From: a bacterium | GTDB lineage: Bacteria; Patescibacteriota; Doudnabacteria; UBA920 | NCBI GenBank assembly: GCA_021791515.1 | Contig: JAJYWK010000008.1 | Coordinates: 1-41,050 of the forward strand | Direction: 5' to 3' | Length of the DNA: 41,050 nt | Notes under the pieces: model-generated | The model's input: only the letters and a program-made list of their open reading frames with translations | Told to the model about the DNA's origin: nothing | The model's database searches: none | Position numbers and translations under genes: made by a program | Shown here: piece after piece, positions 32,678 through 40,176 of the stretch | How positions within the stretch are numbered: the first letter of the stretch is position 1 | Layout of the letters: each line of letters opens with the position of its first letter

Positions 32678-33968
32678 AAACAAAATACTTTTGGGTGATG
32701 CCAGAGATTTGTTAAAACAACTGCCGGACGAAAGCATAGACTGCTGCATTACTTCGCCACCTTACTGGGGACTTCGCGATTACGGAACCAAGCCGCTGGT
32801 ATGGGACGGCGATCCGTCCTGCCCGCATGAATGGCAAACCGGAAAACAAAAATGGCATTCAGACCGCGGGTCAAACAAAAGAAAAGAAATATTCGACAGA
32901 AGCTTCCAGACAAAAGGTACCTTATCTGACCGCTGTAAAAAATGCGGCGCCTGGCGCGGATCGCTTGGGCAGGAACCCAATATGGATCTGTTTATAAAGC
33001 ACCTGTGCGGCATTTTTGATGAAATAAAAAGGGTTTTAAAAAAGACGGGAACCTGTTGGGTCAATCTTGGCGACACTTACCAGGGCAGTCCGGTCAGCGG
33101 TAAAGAAGGCGGATTCTCCGGCCGGGCGGCAAGAAATAATCCCGATTATGCCAAAGCCATAATCGTAAAGAACAGGCCAAAAAGCGGACTGCCGGACAAG
33201 TGTCTGTGCCAGATCCCCTCAAAGTTCGCCCTTGAAATGGTCGCACGCGGCTGGATACTCCGGAACGAAATAATCTGGCGCAAGCCCAATGCCATGCCGT
33301 CCAGCGCCAGGGACAGGTTTACGGTGGACTTTGAAAAAATGTTCTTTTTCGTAAAATCCGGCCGGTATTATTTTGAACAACAGCTGGAAGATGCGAACAC
33401 CGGTGAAAATATTTACCGCCAGAAGCTTCGTTCCGGCAAAACCTACAACATAAAATATCCGGGCTACCAAAATAATTTTCCGATTCCGCGGCCAGACGGC
33501 AAAAGGAATATGCGATCAGTCTGGTCCATAACTACCAAGCCCTGCAAGGAAGCCCACTTCGCCGTGTTTCCCGAGAACTTGGCCAAGATACCCATACAGT
33601 CCGGGTGTCCGGAATTCATTTGCCGGTCTTGTGGCAGACCAAGAACTAAATTGTTTAAAAAAATAGAAATCGGTAAAGAATATAGTTGCACAAAATACAA
33701 CACTAAAAAATCAACGGCCGGCAGTCTCGCACAAAAACGCCAGGCATACCGGAAAATGGGTTTTGAAAATCCGCCTGCGCCGGAGTTTGTTGGCTACAGC
33801 GACTGCGGGTGCGGCGCGGAATTCAATCGCGGCATAGTTCTGGACCCGTTCATGGGAGCCGGTACGACCGCACTGGTCGCCAAAAAACTCGGCCGCGATT
33901 ACCTCGGAATGGAATTGAACCCGGCTTACGTTAAAATCGCCGAAAAGAGAATAAAAACTCATCATTAA
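32661..33968 (+). CDS. DNA N4-cytosine/N6-adenine methyltransferase with Cys-rich insertions
   Basis: This 435-residue protein opens with TSPPYWGLRDYG (SPPY at residues 32-35), the catalytic motif IV of beta-class amino-methyltransferases, and ends with DPFMGAGTT (D395-T402), the SAM-binding motif I. Two Cys-rich insertions lie between: SCPHEW with CKKCGAW, and CRSCGRPR with DCGCG. These likely bind zinc and may help target recognition. It is the third free-standing methyltransferase of the phage. It follows the giant virion protein and precedes the lysis cassette. Confidence 0.9.
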   Translation: MSTDFKNKILLGDARDLLKQLPDESIDCCITSPPYWGLRDYGTKPLVWDGDPSCPHEWQTGKQKWHSDRGSNKRKEIFDRSFQTKGTLSDRCKKCGAWRGSLGQEPNMDLFIKHLCGIFDEIKRVLKKTGTCWVNLGDTYQGSPVSGKEGGFSGRAARNNPDYAKAIIVKNRPKSGLPDKCLCQIPSKFALEMVARGWILRNEIIWRKPNAMPSSARDRFTVDFEKMFFFVKSGRYYFEQQLEDANTGENIYRQKLRSGKTYNIKYPGYQNNFPIPRPDGKRNMRSVWSITTKPCKEAHFAVFPENLAKIPIQSGCPEFICRSCGRPRTKLFKKIEIGKEYSCTKYNTKKSTAGSLAQKRQAYRKMGFENPPAPEFVGYSDCGCGAEFNRGIVLDPFMGAGTTALVAKKLGRDYLGMELNPAYVKIAEKRIKTHH

Positions 33969-33978
33969 TCATATCGGC

Positions 33979-34206
33979 ATGGACAACAAGGAATACCAAA
34001 ATTGCATGCAGGACAAAAGACTGGACGGACTGGAACAATCCGTCAATGAGATAAAAAATAACCACCTGCCGCACCTGCTGCAAAAACTTACCAAAACCAG
34101 CACTGACGTTGACTGGCTAAAACGGTTTTTCTGGATCGTGGCTACGGCTAGCATTGGCGGGCTGATTACGGCATTACTTAATCTATTAATATCAATTAAC
34201 AAATAA
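33979..34206 (+). CDS. XhlA-like small membrane protein
   Basis: This 75-residue protein has a charged helical N-terminus (DGLEQSVNEIKNNHLPHLLQKL) and one C-terminal membrane segment (residues about 48-70, FFWIVATASIGGLITALLNLL). This is the layout of haemolysin XhlA-family proteins that assist phage lysis. The endolysin gene starts 3 bp later. Confidence 0.65.
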   Translation: MDNKEYQNCMQDKRLDGLEQSVNEIKNNHLPHLLQKLTKTSTDVDWLKRFFWIVATASIGGLITALLNLLISINK

Positions 34207-34209
34207 ACT

Positions 34210-34788
34210 ATGCCAAACTCTATTTGGAAAGGCTCGCCGAACTTCTGGGCCGGACGGGAGGGTCACAAACCGCAGGGAATCGTTATCCATATTATGGCCG
34301 GAACGCTGATCGGCACTGACAGCTGGTTTAACAACCCTAAATCACAAGTAAGCGCTCACTATGGTATTGGGAAAAACGGCGAAATTCACCAGTACGTAAA
34401 AGAAGAAGATTCGGCCTGGCAGGCAGGGACTGTTTCAAACCCCAGTACTCTGCTGGTTAAACCCGGCATTAATCCCAATCTGTATACCATTGGCATTGAA
34501 CACGAAGGGTCGGAAAGTGATGTCTGGACCGAAGAAATGAAAAACGCAAGCGCAGCCTTGATCAAAGACATTTGCATGCGTTGGAGTATTCCGATTGATC
34601 GCAACCACATAATCGGCCACTACCAGATCACCAGCAAAAAACCCAACTGTCCGGCAATAAACAAAAGCATCATAGACGAACTGGTAGCCAGGGCGGCTTT
34701 GCAGCAGGCACCCTCTCCTTCGCTGGTCGAGGAAGGAATAAAGAAAATTGAGGAAGGGCTTGCAATAATTAAGAACAACATTAAATAA
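34210..34788 (+). CDS. N-acetylmuramoyl-L-alanine amidase endolysin (Amidase_2)
   Basis: This 192-residue enzyme has the PGRP/Amidase_2 zinc site: GIVIHIMAG with the first His, HIIGHYQI with the second, and KPNCPA supplying the Cys. VSAHYGIGKNGEIHQYV is the conserved substrate groove. It cleaves the amide between muramic acid and L-alanine in peptidoglycan. A short helical tail (residues about 165-192) follows the catalytic domain. No signal peptide is seen, so export would need a holin, which fits the flanking membrane genes. Confidence 0.88.
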   Translation: MPNSIWKGSPNFWAGREGHKPQGIVIHIMAGTLIGTDSWFNNPKSQVSAHYGIGKNGEIHQYVKEEDSAWQAGTVSNPSTLLVKPGINPNLYTIGIEHEGSESDVWTEEMKNASAALIKDICMRWSIPIDRNHIIGHYQITSKKPNCPAINKSIIDELVARAALQQAPSPSLVEEGIKKIEEGLAIIKNNIK

Positions 34789-34789
34789 T

Positions 34790-34966
34790 ATGACCATATT
34801 CAAATCAGCCAGCAAAATAGTGTTCATCTTGATGGCCTTGGCTACCGTAGGCGCGCTATTTGTCGGTAAAATTACCGGCGAACAATTCCTTGTCCTGACC
34901 GGCATGGCGTTCTCGTTCTACTTTTCCAGCAAAGGCGATGCCACTCAACCATACGCAGGAAAATAA
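34790..34966 (+). CDS. Small two-helix membrane protein, candidate holin
   Basis: This 58-residue protein starts directly after the amidase stop (within TAATATG). Two hydrophobic stretches (residues about 8-26 and 33-48) are joined by a short Gly/Lys turn, and the tail is polar. Size, two helices and position after XhlA-like and amidase genes support a holin role. It is short for lists that apply a 60-codon cut-off. Confidence 0.6.
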   Translation: MTIFKSASKIVFILMALATVGALFVGKITGEQFLVLTGMAFSFYFSSKGDATQPYAGK

Positions 34967-34995
34967 TAAACGCGCTGGTATACATGAGGAAAAAG

Positions 34996-35004
34996 TGTTA
35001 AAAT
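34996..35004 (+). promoter_or_regulatory. Extended -10 promoter of the Vsr-methyltransferase/ATPase unit
   Basis: TGTTAAAAT is an extended -10 (TGn plus TAAAAT). It is followed by AAAGGCAAATT, very like the element TGCTAAAATAAAGG at 39655. No good -35 is present, as expected for extended -10 promoters. It is about 30 bp before the ATG at 35034. Confidence 0.55.
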
Positions 35005-35033
35005 AAAGGCAAATTAGAGTCATCCATAATACC

Positions 35034-36674
35034 ATGACTGACGTATTAACAGTCGCCCAACGATCATATAATATGTCTAAAATCCGGTCTACCGAAACCG
35101 GGCCGGAAATTCTGCTTCGGAACCTGCTTATTTCAAGAGGTCTGTCCGATTTTGAAACTCAACCGAAAACGATTTTTGGTAAACCGGATTTTTATTTCTA
35201 TAACCGGAAATCAGCTATTTTTGTTGACGGCTGTTTTTGGCACGGTTGCAAAACCTGCTTTCATGCACCGCAGACAAATAAAAAATTTTGGAGTTCAAAA
35301 ATAAAATCAAACATTATACGGGATAATAATGTTAATAAAACTTTGGCAAATGGCGGAATAGAAGTCATCAGGGTTAAGGAGCATGAACTGAAACAGAATC
35401 CGGATGATGTCGTAAAAAAAATTGAAGGCAAATTACCACCCGATAATCGTCCAAAAGTATTGGATCTGTTCGCCGGAGCGGGAGGACTTTCAGAGGGCTT
35501 TATTCAGGCTGGTTGCGAAATCGTCAGTCACATAGAAGCCGACAAAAAAGCCTGTAGCACTCTTGTAACGCGCATGGTATACCATGCGCTTAAAAAGAAA
35601 AATCGGCTTGACGATTATAAAAATTACGTTCTTGGCAAAACCACACGCGATGCGATTATTAAAAAGCACGGGCTTCAAAACGCGGAGAGTTCTGTAATAT
35701 ACGAAAAGATTGGCGAAAATAACTATCAGGATCTGATTACAAAGGTAAAAGAACGCCTGAACGGGGCAAGGCTCGACATTATCGTCGGCGGCCCTCCCTG
35801 CCAGGCCTACTCTCATATAGGCCGGGCCCGTGACGATCAGAACATGCGCCGGGATGAGCGTAACTTTCTTTACCGGTATTATGTTGAATTCCTTAAAGCC
35901 CTGCAACCAAAAGTATTTGTTTTTGAAAATGTACCCGGTCTTGAAGATGCTGGTAAAGGTAAGTACCTGCGGGATATGCGTGGCCTTATGAAGAAAGCGG
36001 GCTACACTACTGACTATAAAATTTTGAATGCCGTTAACTATGGCGTTCCCCAGAACAGAAAAAGAATTATTCTGGTAGGATGGAATAAAGATTCCGGCCT
36101 CAGTGGCTATCCTGATTTCCCGGAAGTCAAACGCGAATATCTTGTTAAAGATTTTTTTACCGGATTGCCAAATATTAAAGCGGGTAAGGACAGGCCAGCC
36201 GGAGTATTTTCCGTGCAAAATGACCTTTTGGAAAAACTTGGTATTACTAATCCGCAGGTTGGTATCCTTATGGATCATGTTTCCCGGCCTCATATAAAAA
36301 GAGATTTGGCAATTTACAGACGTGCCGTGTTGTTAAAGCAGCAAGGAAAAAATTTGAAATACAATAACCTTCCAAAATATTTAAAAACACACACCAATGA
36401 GGAAGGGTTTTTGGACAGATTTAAAGTGGTTGATGCCGATGCCCGGGGTTCTCATACTGTTGTTGCACACATAGCAAAAGACGGTCATTATTATATTCAT
36501 CCGGACATCAGGCAAAACCGGTCTTTGACTGTCAGGGAGGCTGCTAGGCTGCAAACATTCCCCGATGACTATAAATTTGAAGGGGAAATAGGCCCCCGGT
36601 TTAAACAGATCGGCAACGCCGTGCCGCCATTATTCGCAAAAATAATTGCTTCAACAATACTCCAGTATTTTTAA
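35034..36674 (+). CDS. Vsr mismatch endonuclease fused to C5-cytosine methyltransferase
   Basis: Residues 1-130 are a complete Vsr domain: E25, D52 (GKPDF) and H70 (GCFWHGC) match catalytic E25, D51 and H69 of E. coli Vsr, with Cys/His zinc ligands nearby. The rest is a C5 methyltransferase: motif I DLFAGAGGLSEGF near residue 143, a longer-than-usual spacer, catalytic PPCQ, ENVPG, QNRKRI and RLQTFPDDY. Vsr nicks T:G mismatches left by deamination of 5-methylcytosine, so one chain both makes and repairs the modified site. It is normally two genes. It has its own promoter; the ATPase follows after 7 bp. Confidence 0.93.
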   Translation: MTDVLTVAQRSYNMSKIRSTETGPEILLRNLLISRGLSDFETQPKTIFGKPDFYFYNRKSAIFVDGCFWHGCKTCFHAPQTNKKFWSSKIKSNIIRDNNVNKTLANGGIEVIRVKEHELKQNPDDVVKKIEGKLPPDNRPKVLDLFAGAGGLSEGFIQAGCEIVSHIEADKKACSTLVTRMVYHALKKKNRLDDYKNYVLGKTTRDAIIKKHGLQNAESSVIYEKIGENNYQDLITKVKERLNGARLDIIVGGPPCQAYSHIGRARDDQNMRRDERNFLYRYYVEFLKALQPKVFVFENVPGLEDAGKGKYLRDMRGLMKKAGYTTDYKILNAVNYGVPQNRKRIILVGWNKDSGLSGYPDFPEVKREYLVKDFFTGLPNIKAGKDRPAGVFSVQNDLLEKLGITNPQVGILMDHVSRPHIKRDLAIYRRAVLLKQQGKNLKYNNLPKYLKTHTNEEGFLDRFKVVDADARGSHTVVAHIAKDGHYYIHPDIRQNRSLTVREAARLQTFPDDYKFEGEIGPRFKQIGNAVPPLFAKIIASTILQYF

Positions 36675-36681
36675 TAACCAT

Positions 36682-38436
36682 ATGCGCAATCCTCAGGATC
36701 AAAAAAATTTACAGGAAACCAGCATAGAGCCGCTACGTTTTGACGTCAGCGGTAACTTAATCAGAAAATTTGGCCGCGAGTCTATCTCCAATAAAAATGT
36801 AGCCATACTGGAGCTTATCAAAAATTCTTACGATGCTGGAGCGGCAAAGATGGAGATAGATTTTTCTTCTGTCAACACAAAAGACGCTTTAATTTCTGTA
36901 TCTGACAATGGGGACGGAATGGATTATCAGGATCTGAAAAATAAATGGATGCGCATTGCAAGTCAGTTTAAATCGAAAAAACTTAAAAATGGCGACAGAA
37001 CTTTTATCGGGGAAAAAGGCATTGGGAGGCTCTCGGCCGAAAGTCTGGGTAAAATAGCAACTCTATTTTCTTTCCCGAAAGGAAAGGATACGGGATATAA
37101 GGTCATTTTTGACTGGAATAAATACCAGGATGAGAACGTGCTGGTCAATGATGTTGATAATCCAACTTCACAAATAAAAAAGAAAAAATCCGATCACGGA
37201 TTAAGGCTGGAAATTAAAGACCTTAATCATGACTGGAATATGCAGGAAGCTCAAATCGAACTTCTGGCGGATGTTGGTATTCTTAATCCACCCAATAAAC
37301 CAGTCAGGGATTTTAAAGTATCGGCTAAATTCACGCCTTCTCTGATGGCCGCCCCGAAAATAAAAAAGGAGTTTCTAGGAAAGGCCGTATACAGCCTTAA
37401 AACCAGACTTACTGGAGGCAGTCTGATACGTTATGAATTTTCTTCAATTAAAGGAAAAAAGAAAGAAGGGAACCGTACAACAGATCGTAAACTTAAATGC
37501 GGGGATGCGGTTTTTGAACTTTATTTCTATTATAAGTCCCCAAAGTATTTTGAGCAGGCTGTCGGGAAAAAAATCAGTGCGATTGATTCAAAAGAAATTT
37601 CAAAAACGCTTGAACATTTTAGCGGCATCAAACTCTACAGAGATAATTTTAGGGTCAAACCGTATGGCGACCCCAAAAGTGACTGGATCGGCTTGGACAT
37701 TGCGGCCCACAATAACAGTATGTATCCGAGAAATGACGCTATTTTTGGAATGGTTCACATAAGCAAGTCAAAAAATCCGGCGATTGTTGATACCACCACA
37801 AGGGAAGGAGTTATATTCACTGACGAATTTCAGGACCTGATTGCATTTGTCCAGACTTCTATTTTTGGAATATTTGCGGACTTGCGGAGCGAATTTGAGT
37901 CGCATAAAACCAAAGCCAGAAAAAAGAAAAACGGTGCAAAAAACAAGACCCCGATTCACGTGGTAGTTCCAGTGCCTACAGCAAGCCCCCAGCCTCCCGA
38001 CACACTGGTTGAAATTGGCGGTAAGTATCCAGAAAACTTTTATAATCAGCTTCAGGATGAAATAAATATTTGTTTTGAACACAACCATCCAAACGCGGCT
38101 TTTTTCCTCTGTCGGAAGATGATAGAAAACCTTGTGTTTAATATTCTTGAAAAGAAATTTTCCACCCATGTGGATCTGTGGTATGACCAAAAAAGAAAAA
38201 TACGCCACAAGTTTAGTGTTTTAATCCAGAATCTCTATGCGGAGAGGACTAATTTTGGTAAGCCAAACATTAAAACCTATATAGAAAAGTTTAACAATGA
38301 GGTCGGACCGTTCAGGAAAGAGGCTAACACCAAGGCCCATTATGTATTTGAATATCTGGCCGACAAAAAAGAACTTGGCAAATTTAAAATCAAGGACTTG
38401 GTGCAGCTACTGGCAAAAATTTATGACAACATTTAA
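36682..38436 (+). CDS. GHKL (MutL/MORC-type) ATPase with DUF4145/HEPN-like C-terminus
   Basis: This 584-residue protein carries all Bergerat ATP-site motifs: N-box ELIKNSYDA (E44, N48, D51), G1 SDNGDGM (74-80) and G2 GEKGIGRLSAESLG (around 110-123). This resembles the GHKL ATPases described in restriction-modification operons as MutL/MORC relatives. Residues about 440-584 are a different helical domain: CRKMIENLVFNILEKKF and R545-x7-H553 (RKEANTKAH) mimic the RxxGNxxAH motif of DUF4145/HEPN-like domains. It might be a clamp or effector. I chose the ATG at 36682, 7 bp after the methyltransferase stop, rather than an upstream TTG inside that gene. Confidence 0.85.
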   Translation: MRNPQDQKNLQETSIEPLRFDVSGNLIRKFGRESISNKNVAILELIKNSYDAGAAKMEIDFSSVNTKDALISVSDNGDGMDYQDLKNKWMRIASQFKSKKLKNGDRTFIGEKGIGRLSAESLGKIATLFSFPKGKDTGYKVIFDWNKYQDENVLVNDVDNPTSQIKKKKSDHGLRLEIKDLNHDWNMQEAQIELLADVGILNPPNKPVRDFKVSAKFTPSLMAAPKIKKEFLGKAVYSLKTRLTGGSLIRYEFSSIKGKKKEGNRTTDRKLKCGDAVFELYFYYKSPKYFEQAVGKKISAIDSKEISKTLEHFSGIKLYRDNFRVKPYGDPKSDWIGLDIAAHNNSMYPRNDAIFGMVHISKSKNPAIVDTTTREGVIFTDEFQDLIAFVQTSIFGIFADLRSEFESHKTKARKKKNGAKNKTPIHVVVPVPTASPQPPDTLVEIGGKYPENFYNQLQDEINICFEHNHPNAAFFLCRKMIENLVFNILEKKFSTHVDLWYDQKRKIRHKFSVLIQNLYAERTNFGKPNIKTYIEKFNNEVGPFRKEANTKAHYVFEYLADKKELGKFKIKDLVQLLAKIYDNI

Positions 38437-38453
38437 ATATTTTTACTTTGCCG

Positions 38454-39107
38454 TTACCTCCAGGGATCAAACGCCAGTCCCAACCTGACCCTAATAAAGC
38501 CAATAAGGTTCAAAGAATTTTTTATTAAACTATACAGCCAGTCTGATCTCAACCCAAATAAATGAATGTGAATATAGTTGTTCGGAAATGGTTGTATGTT
38601 GTGTTCCTTTAAAAACAAAACTTCTTTTGCTCGTTTTGGATTACCGCTTGAAGCCATAACACCCGTAGCGATAGCACGCTCCGGAATACCAACAAAATTC
38701 AAACCGTAGAATGAATAATTTGTTTCTTTTAAAGGATGTGGGTCAATAGTGATATAAAAGTTTTTTCCTCCTACCACCATTGAACCGTCAGGTTGCCATT
38801 GACCGTAAAAATACCCAACCCCCAACAAGGAATCACTTTCGTATTGATCCAAGTTAAAATATTTACGAAAAAATTTAAACAGGCCACCGGAGGGTACATA
38901 GCCAATTTTTTTTAGTTCCGCGCTCATGTATTCCTTTTTACCGGCATCAATAATCAGATCAAAATCACCTAGCTTCCGATGTAATTTCCTATTCATCGAA
39001 GCCATAACCACCGAACCTAAAATTCTGTATTTAACTCCCCCGGATTTTAAAATATTTAGAAGCTGTTTTAAAGTTGCCAAAACGACTTCGTTATTAAAGT
39101 CAGACAT
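38454..39107 (-). CDS. Nucleotidyltransferase-fold protein
   Basis: This 217-residue protein has GSVVMASMNRKLHRKLGDFDLII near residue 30: a GS followed about 17 residues later by DxD, the core of the polymerase-beta nucleotidyltransferase fold (MNT/AbiEii-like). The rest is Tyr/Phe-rich. It converges on the ATPase with 17 bp between. MNT proteins are known partners of HEPN toxins, but those pairs are normally co-directional. A separate enzyme or toxin role is also possible. Confidence 0.6.
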   Translation of the reverse strand: MSDFNNEVVLATLKQLLNILKSGGVKYRILGSVVMASMNRKLHRKLGDFDLIIDAGKKEYMSAELKKIGYVPSGGLFKFFRKYFNLDQYESDSLLGVGYFYGQWQPDGSMVVGGKNFYITIDPHPLKETNYSFYGLNFVGIPERAIATGVMASSGNPKRAKEVLFLKEHNIQPFPNNYIHIHLFGLRSDWLYSLIKNSLNLIGFIRVRLGLAFDPWR

Positions 39108-39182
39108 GTTTTGTTAAATTAATGTTCTTTCCGACTAATCTAAATTGTTTTTTTAGCTTGCTCTATAAATGTTGCTTTATTA

Positions 39183-39533
39183 TTATTTTCCTGTGACGGA
39201 AAATTTGCCGGATAGTGCAGCGCCGTCTTCCACGCGCAGAACGGAACAGTTAATTTCGCCGGAAATTTTAGCCGTGCTTTGCAGAATTAAAAGGCCTAAG
39301 ACATTCAACTTACCCTGGACTTCGCCGGCAACAGTGACTTCATTGGCTTCTACGTCCGCAGCCAGCTTGGCATTCTGCTCTATAAATACCTTTTTAAGAG
39401 AATTAACTTTGCCGGTAATTTGCCCCTCAATCCGGACATCGTCCTCACTGTTCAAATCACCCTTAATTTTTACCGACGGTCCGATCACCGTTTCCGACTG
39501 TTTTGCTACACTTTTGTCCAAAATTTGTTCCAT
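39183..39533 (-). CDS. Bactofilin
   Basis: This 116-residue protein consists of short repeated strands (SVKIKGDLNSEDDVRIEGQI, then VEANEVTVAGEV and SAKISGEINCSVLRVEDGAALSG) of the right-handed beta-helix seen in bactofilins (DUF583). Bactofilins are polymer-forming cytoskeletal proteins tied to the membrane or cell-wall enzymes. AAGG lies 7 bp before the ATG. This is the kind of gene expected from the host and may lie outside the phage. The nucleotidyltransferase gene follows 75 bp downstream. Confidence 0.85.
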   Translation of the reverse strand: MEQILDKSVAKQSETVIGPSVKIKGDLNSEDDVRIEGQITGKVNSLKKVFIEQNAKLAADVEANEVTVAGEVQGKLNVLGLLILQSTAKISGEINCSVLRVEDGAALSGKFSVTGK

Positions 39534-39610
39534 AAACCAGCCTTTCTGTATGTATTTTACACGATTGGATTTTTTCCCGCCACAGAGTATAATTCAAACA
39601 AGGCTTGAGC

Positions 39611-39638
39611 AAAGCCGTCATTAAAACTGGCGGCTTTT
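39611..39638 (+). terminator. Intrinsic terminator upstream of the structured RNA
   Basis: AAAGCCGTC (39611-39619) pairs with GGCGGCTTT (39629-39637) with one G:U pair, followed by TATTT. It is plus-strand and isolates the structured RNA transcript from earlier read-through. Confidence 0.6.
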
Positions 39639-39654
39639 ATTTATGATGGTTTTT

Positions 39655-39834
39655 TGCTAAAATAAAGGTACAATTTACGCCTAAACTCGCGGGCAACCAC
39701 GGGCATGGCAATAGCTACTCCGGTAGCAAACCAAGAAAGGTAATAAAACCCTCGTCAGGGTTCCTTTCTTGGTCGTGCGGGGAAACTCGCGCGTTTGGCT
39801 CGAAAGGGCCAAGCTCCTGGCGGGGGCCTTTTTG
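39655..39834 (+). ncRNA. Highly structured RNA with GNRA/UNCG-capped helices and a terminal terminator
   Basis: An extended -10 TGCTAAAAT (39655-39663) starts it. Helices in order: GCTAC/GTAGC with a TCCG loop (39714-39727); CCAAGAAAGG/CCTTTCTTGG (39731-39740 with 39763-39772) enclosing AACCCT/AGGGTT; CGTGCGGG-GAAA-CTCGCGCG (39774-39793); TTGGCTC-GAAA-GGGCCAA (39795-39812); and GCTCC/GGGGC (39813-39827) with CTTTTT. GAAA loops are GNRA tetraloops and TCCG is a UNCG type, typical of selected RNA. It ends 35 bp before the ATG of the 51-residue gene. I cannot match it to a known family; it may be a regulatory leader or an independent small RNA. Confidence 0.65.
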
Positions 39835-39868
39835 CGTCCTGCCACAAAAACCAATTAATTTTTATTTA

Positions 39869-40024
39869 ATGACAAAGTTTAAGGTAGATATTTGGTTTAA
39901 CCAAAAACCGGAAAAATTACACTTGGGATCGGTTGTTGTGGAAGCAGAGACCGAAGAAAAAGCTTACCAAATCGCCTGCAACAACACCGAACTTTGGGTT
40001 ATTGGGGAAATTGAAGATACTTAA
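39869..40024 (+). CDS. Small hypothetical protein downstream of the structured RNA
   Basis: This 51-residue protein (TKFKVDIWFNQKPEKL start; VVVEAETEEKAYQIA middle; ending GEIEDT) has the strand-helix-strand pattern of a small alpha/beta fold. A T-rich stretch precedes the ATG. It lies downstream of the structured RNA and before the DUF305 promoter, so it is likely the gene the leader controls. No family recognised. Confidence 0.5.
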   Translation: MTKFKVDIWFNQKPEKLHLGSVVVEAETEEKAYQIACNNTELWVIGEIEDT

Positions 40025-40140
40025 ATACCAAATTTCCAAAACTCATGTCTGCAAACACAGTCGATTTTAATTAATTATGATGTCGTTTGTATGGTTTTGT
40101 CATCCAATTTATAGTACTAATACTACGCGCAACAACGTCT

Positions 40141-40149
40141 TGTTATAAT
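40141..40149 (+). promoter_or_regulatory. Extended -10 promoter of the DUF305 gene
   Basis: TGTTATAAT is a consensus extended -10 with an ideal TATAAT. It lies 28 bp before the ATG at 40177. Confidence 0.7.
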
Positions 40150-40176
40150 GACAAAAGATAATTAGCCTTAGTTACT

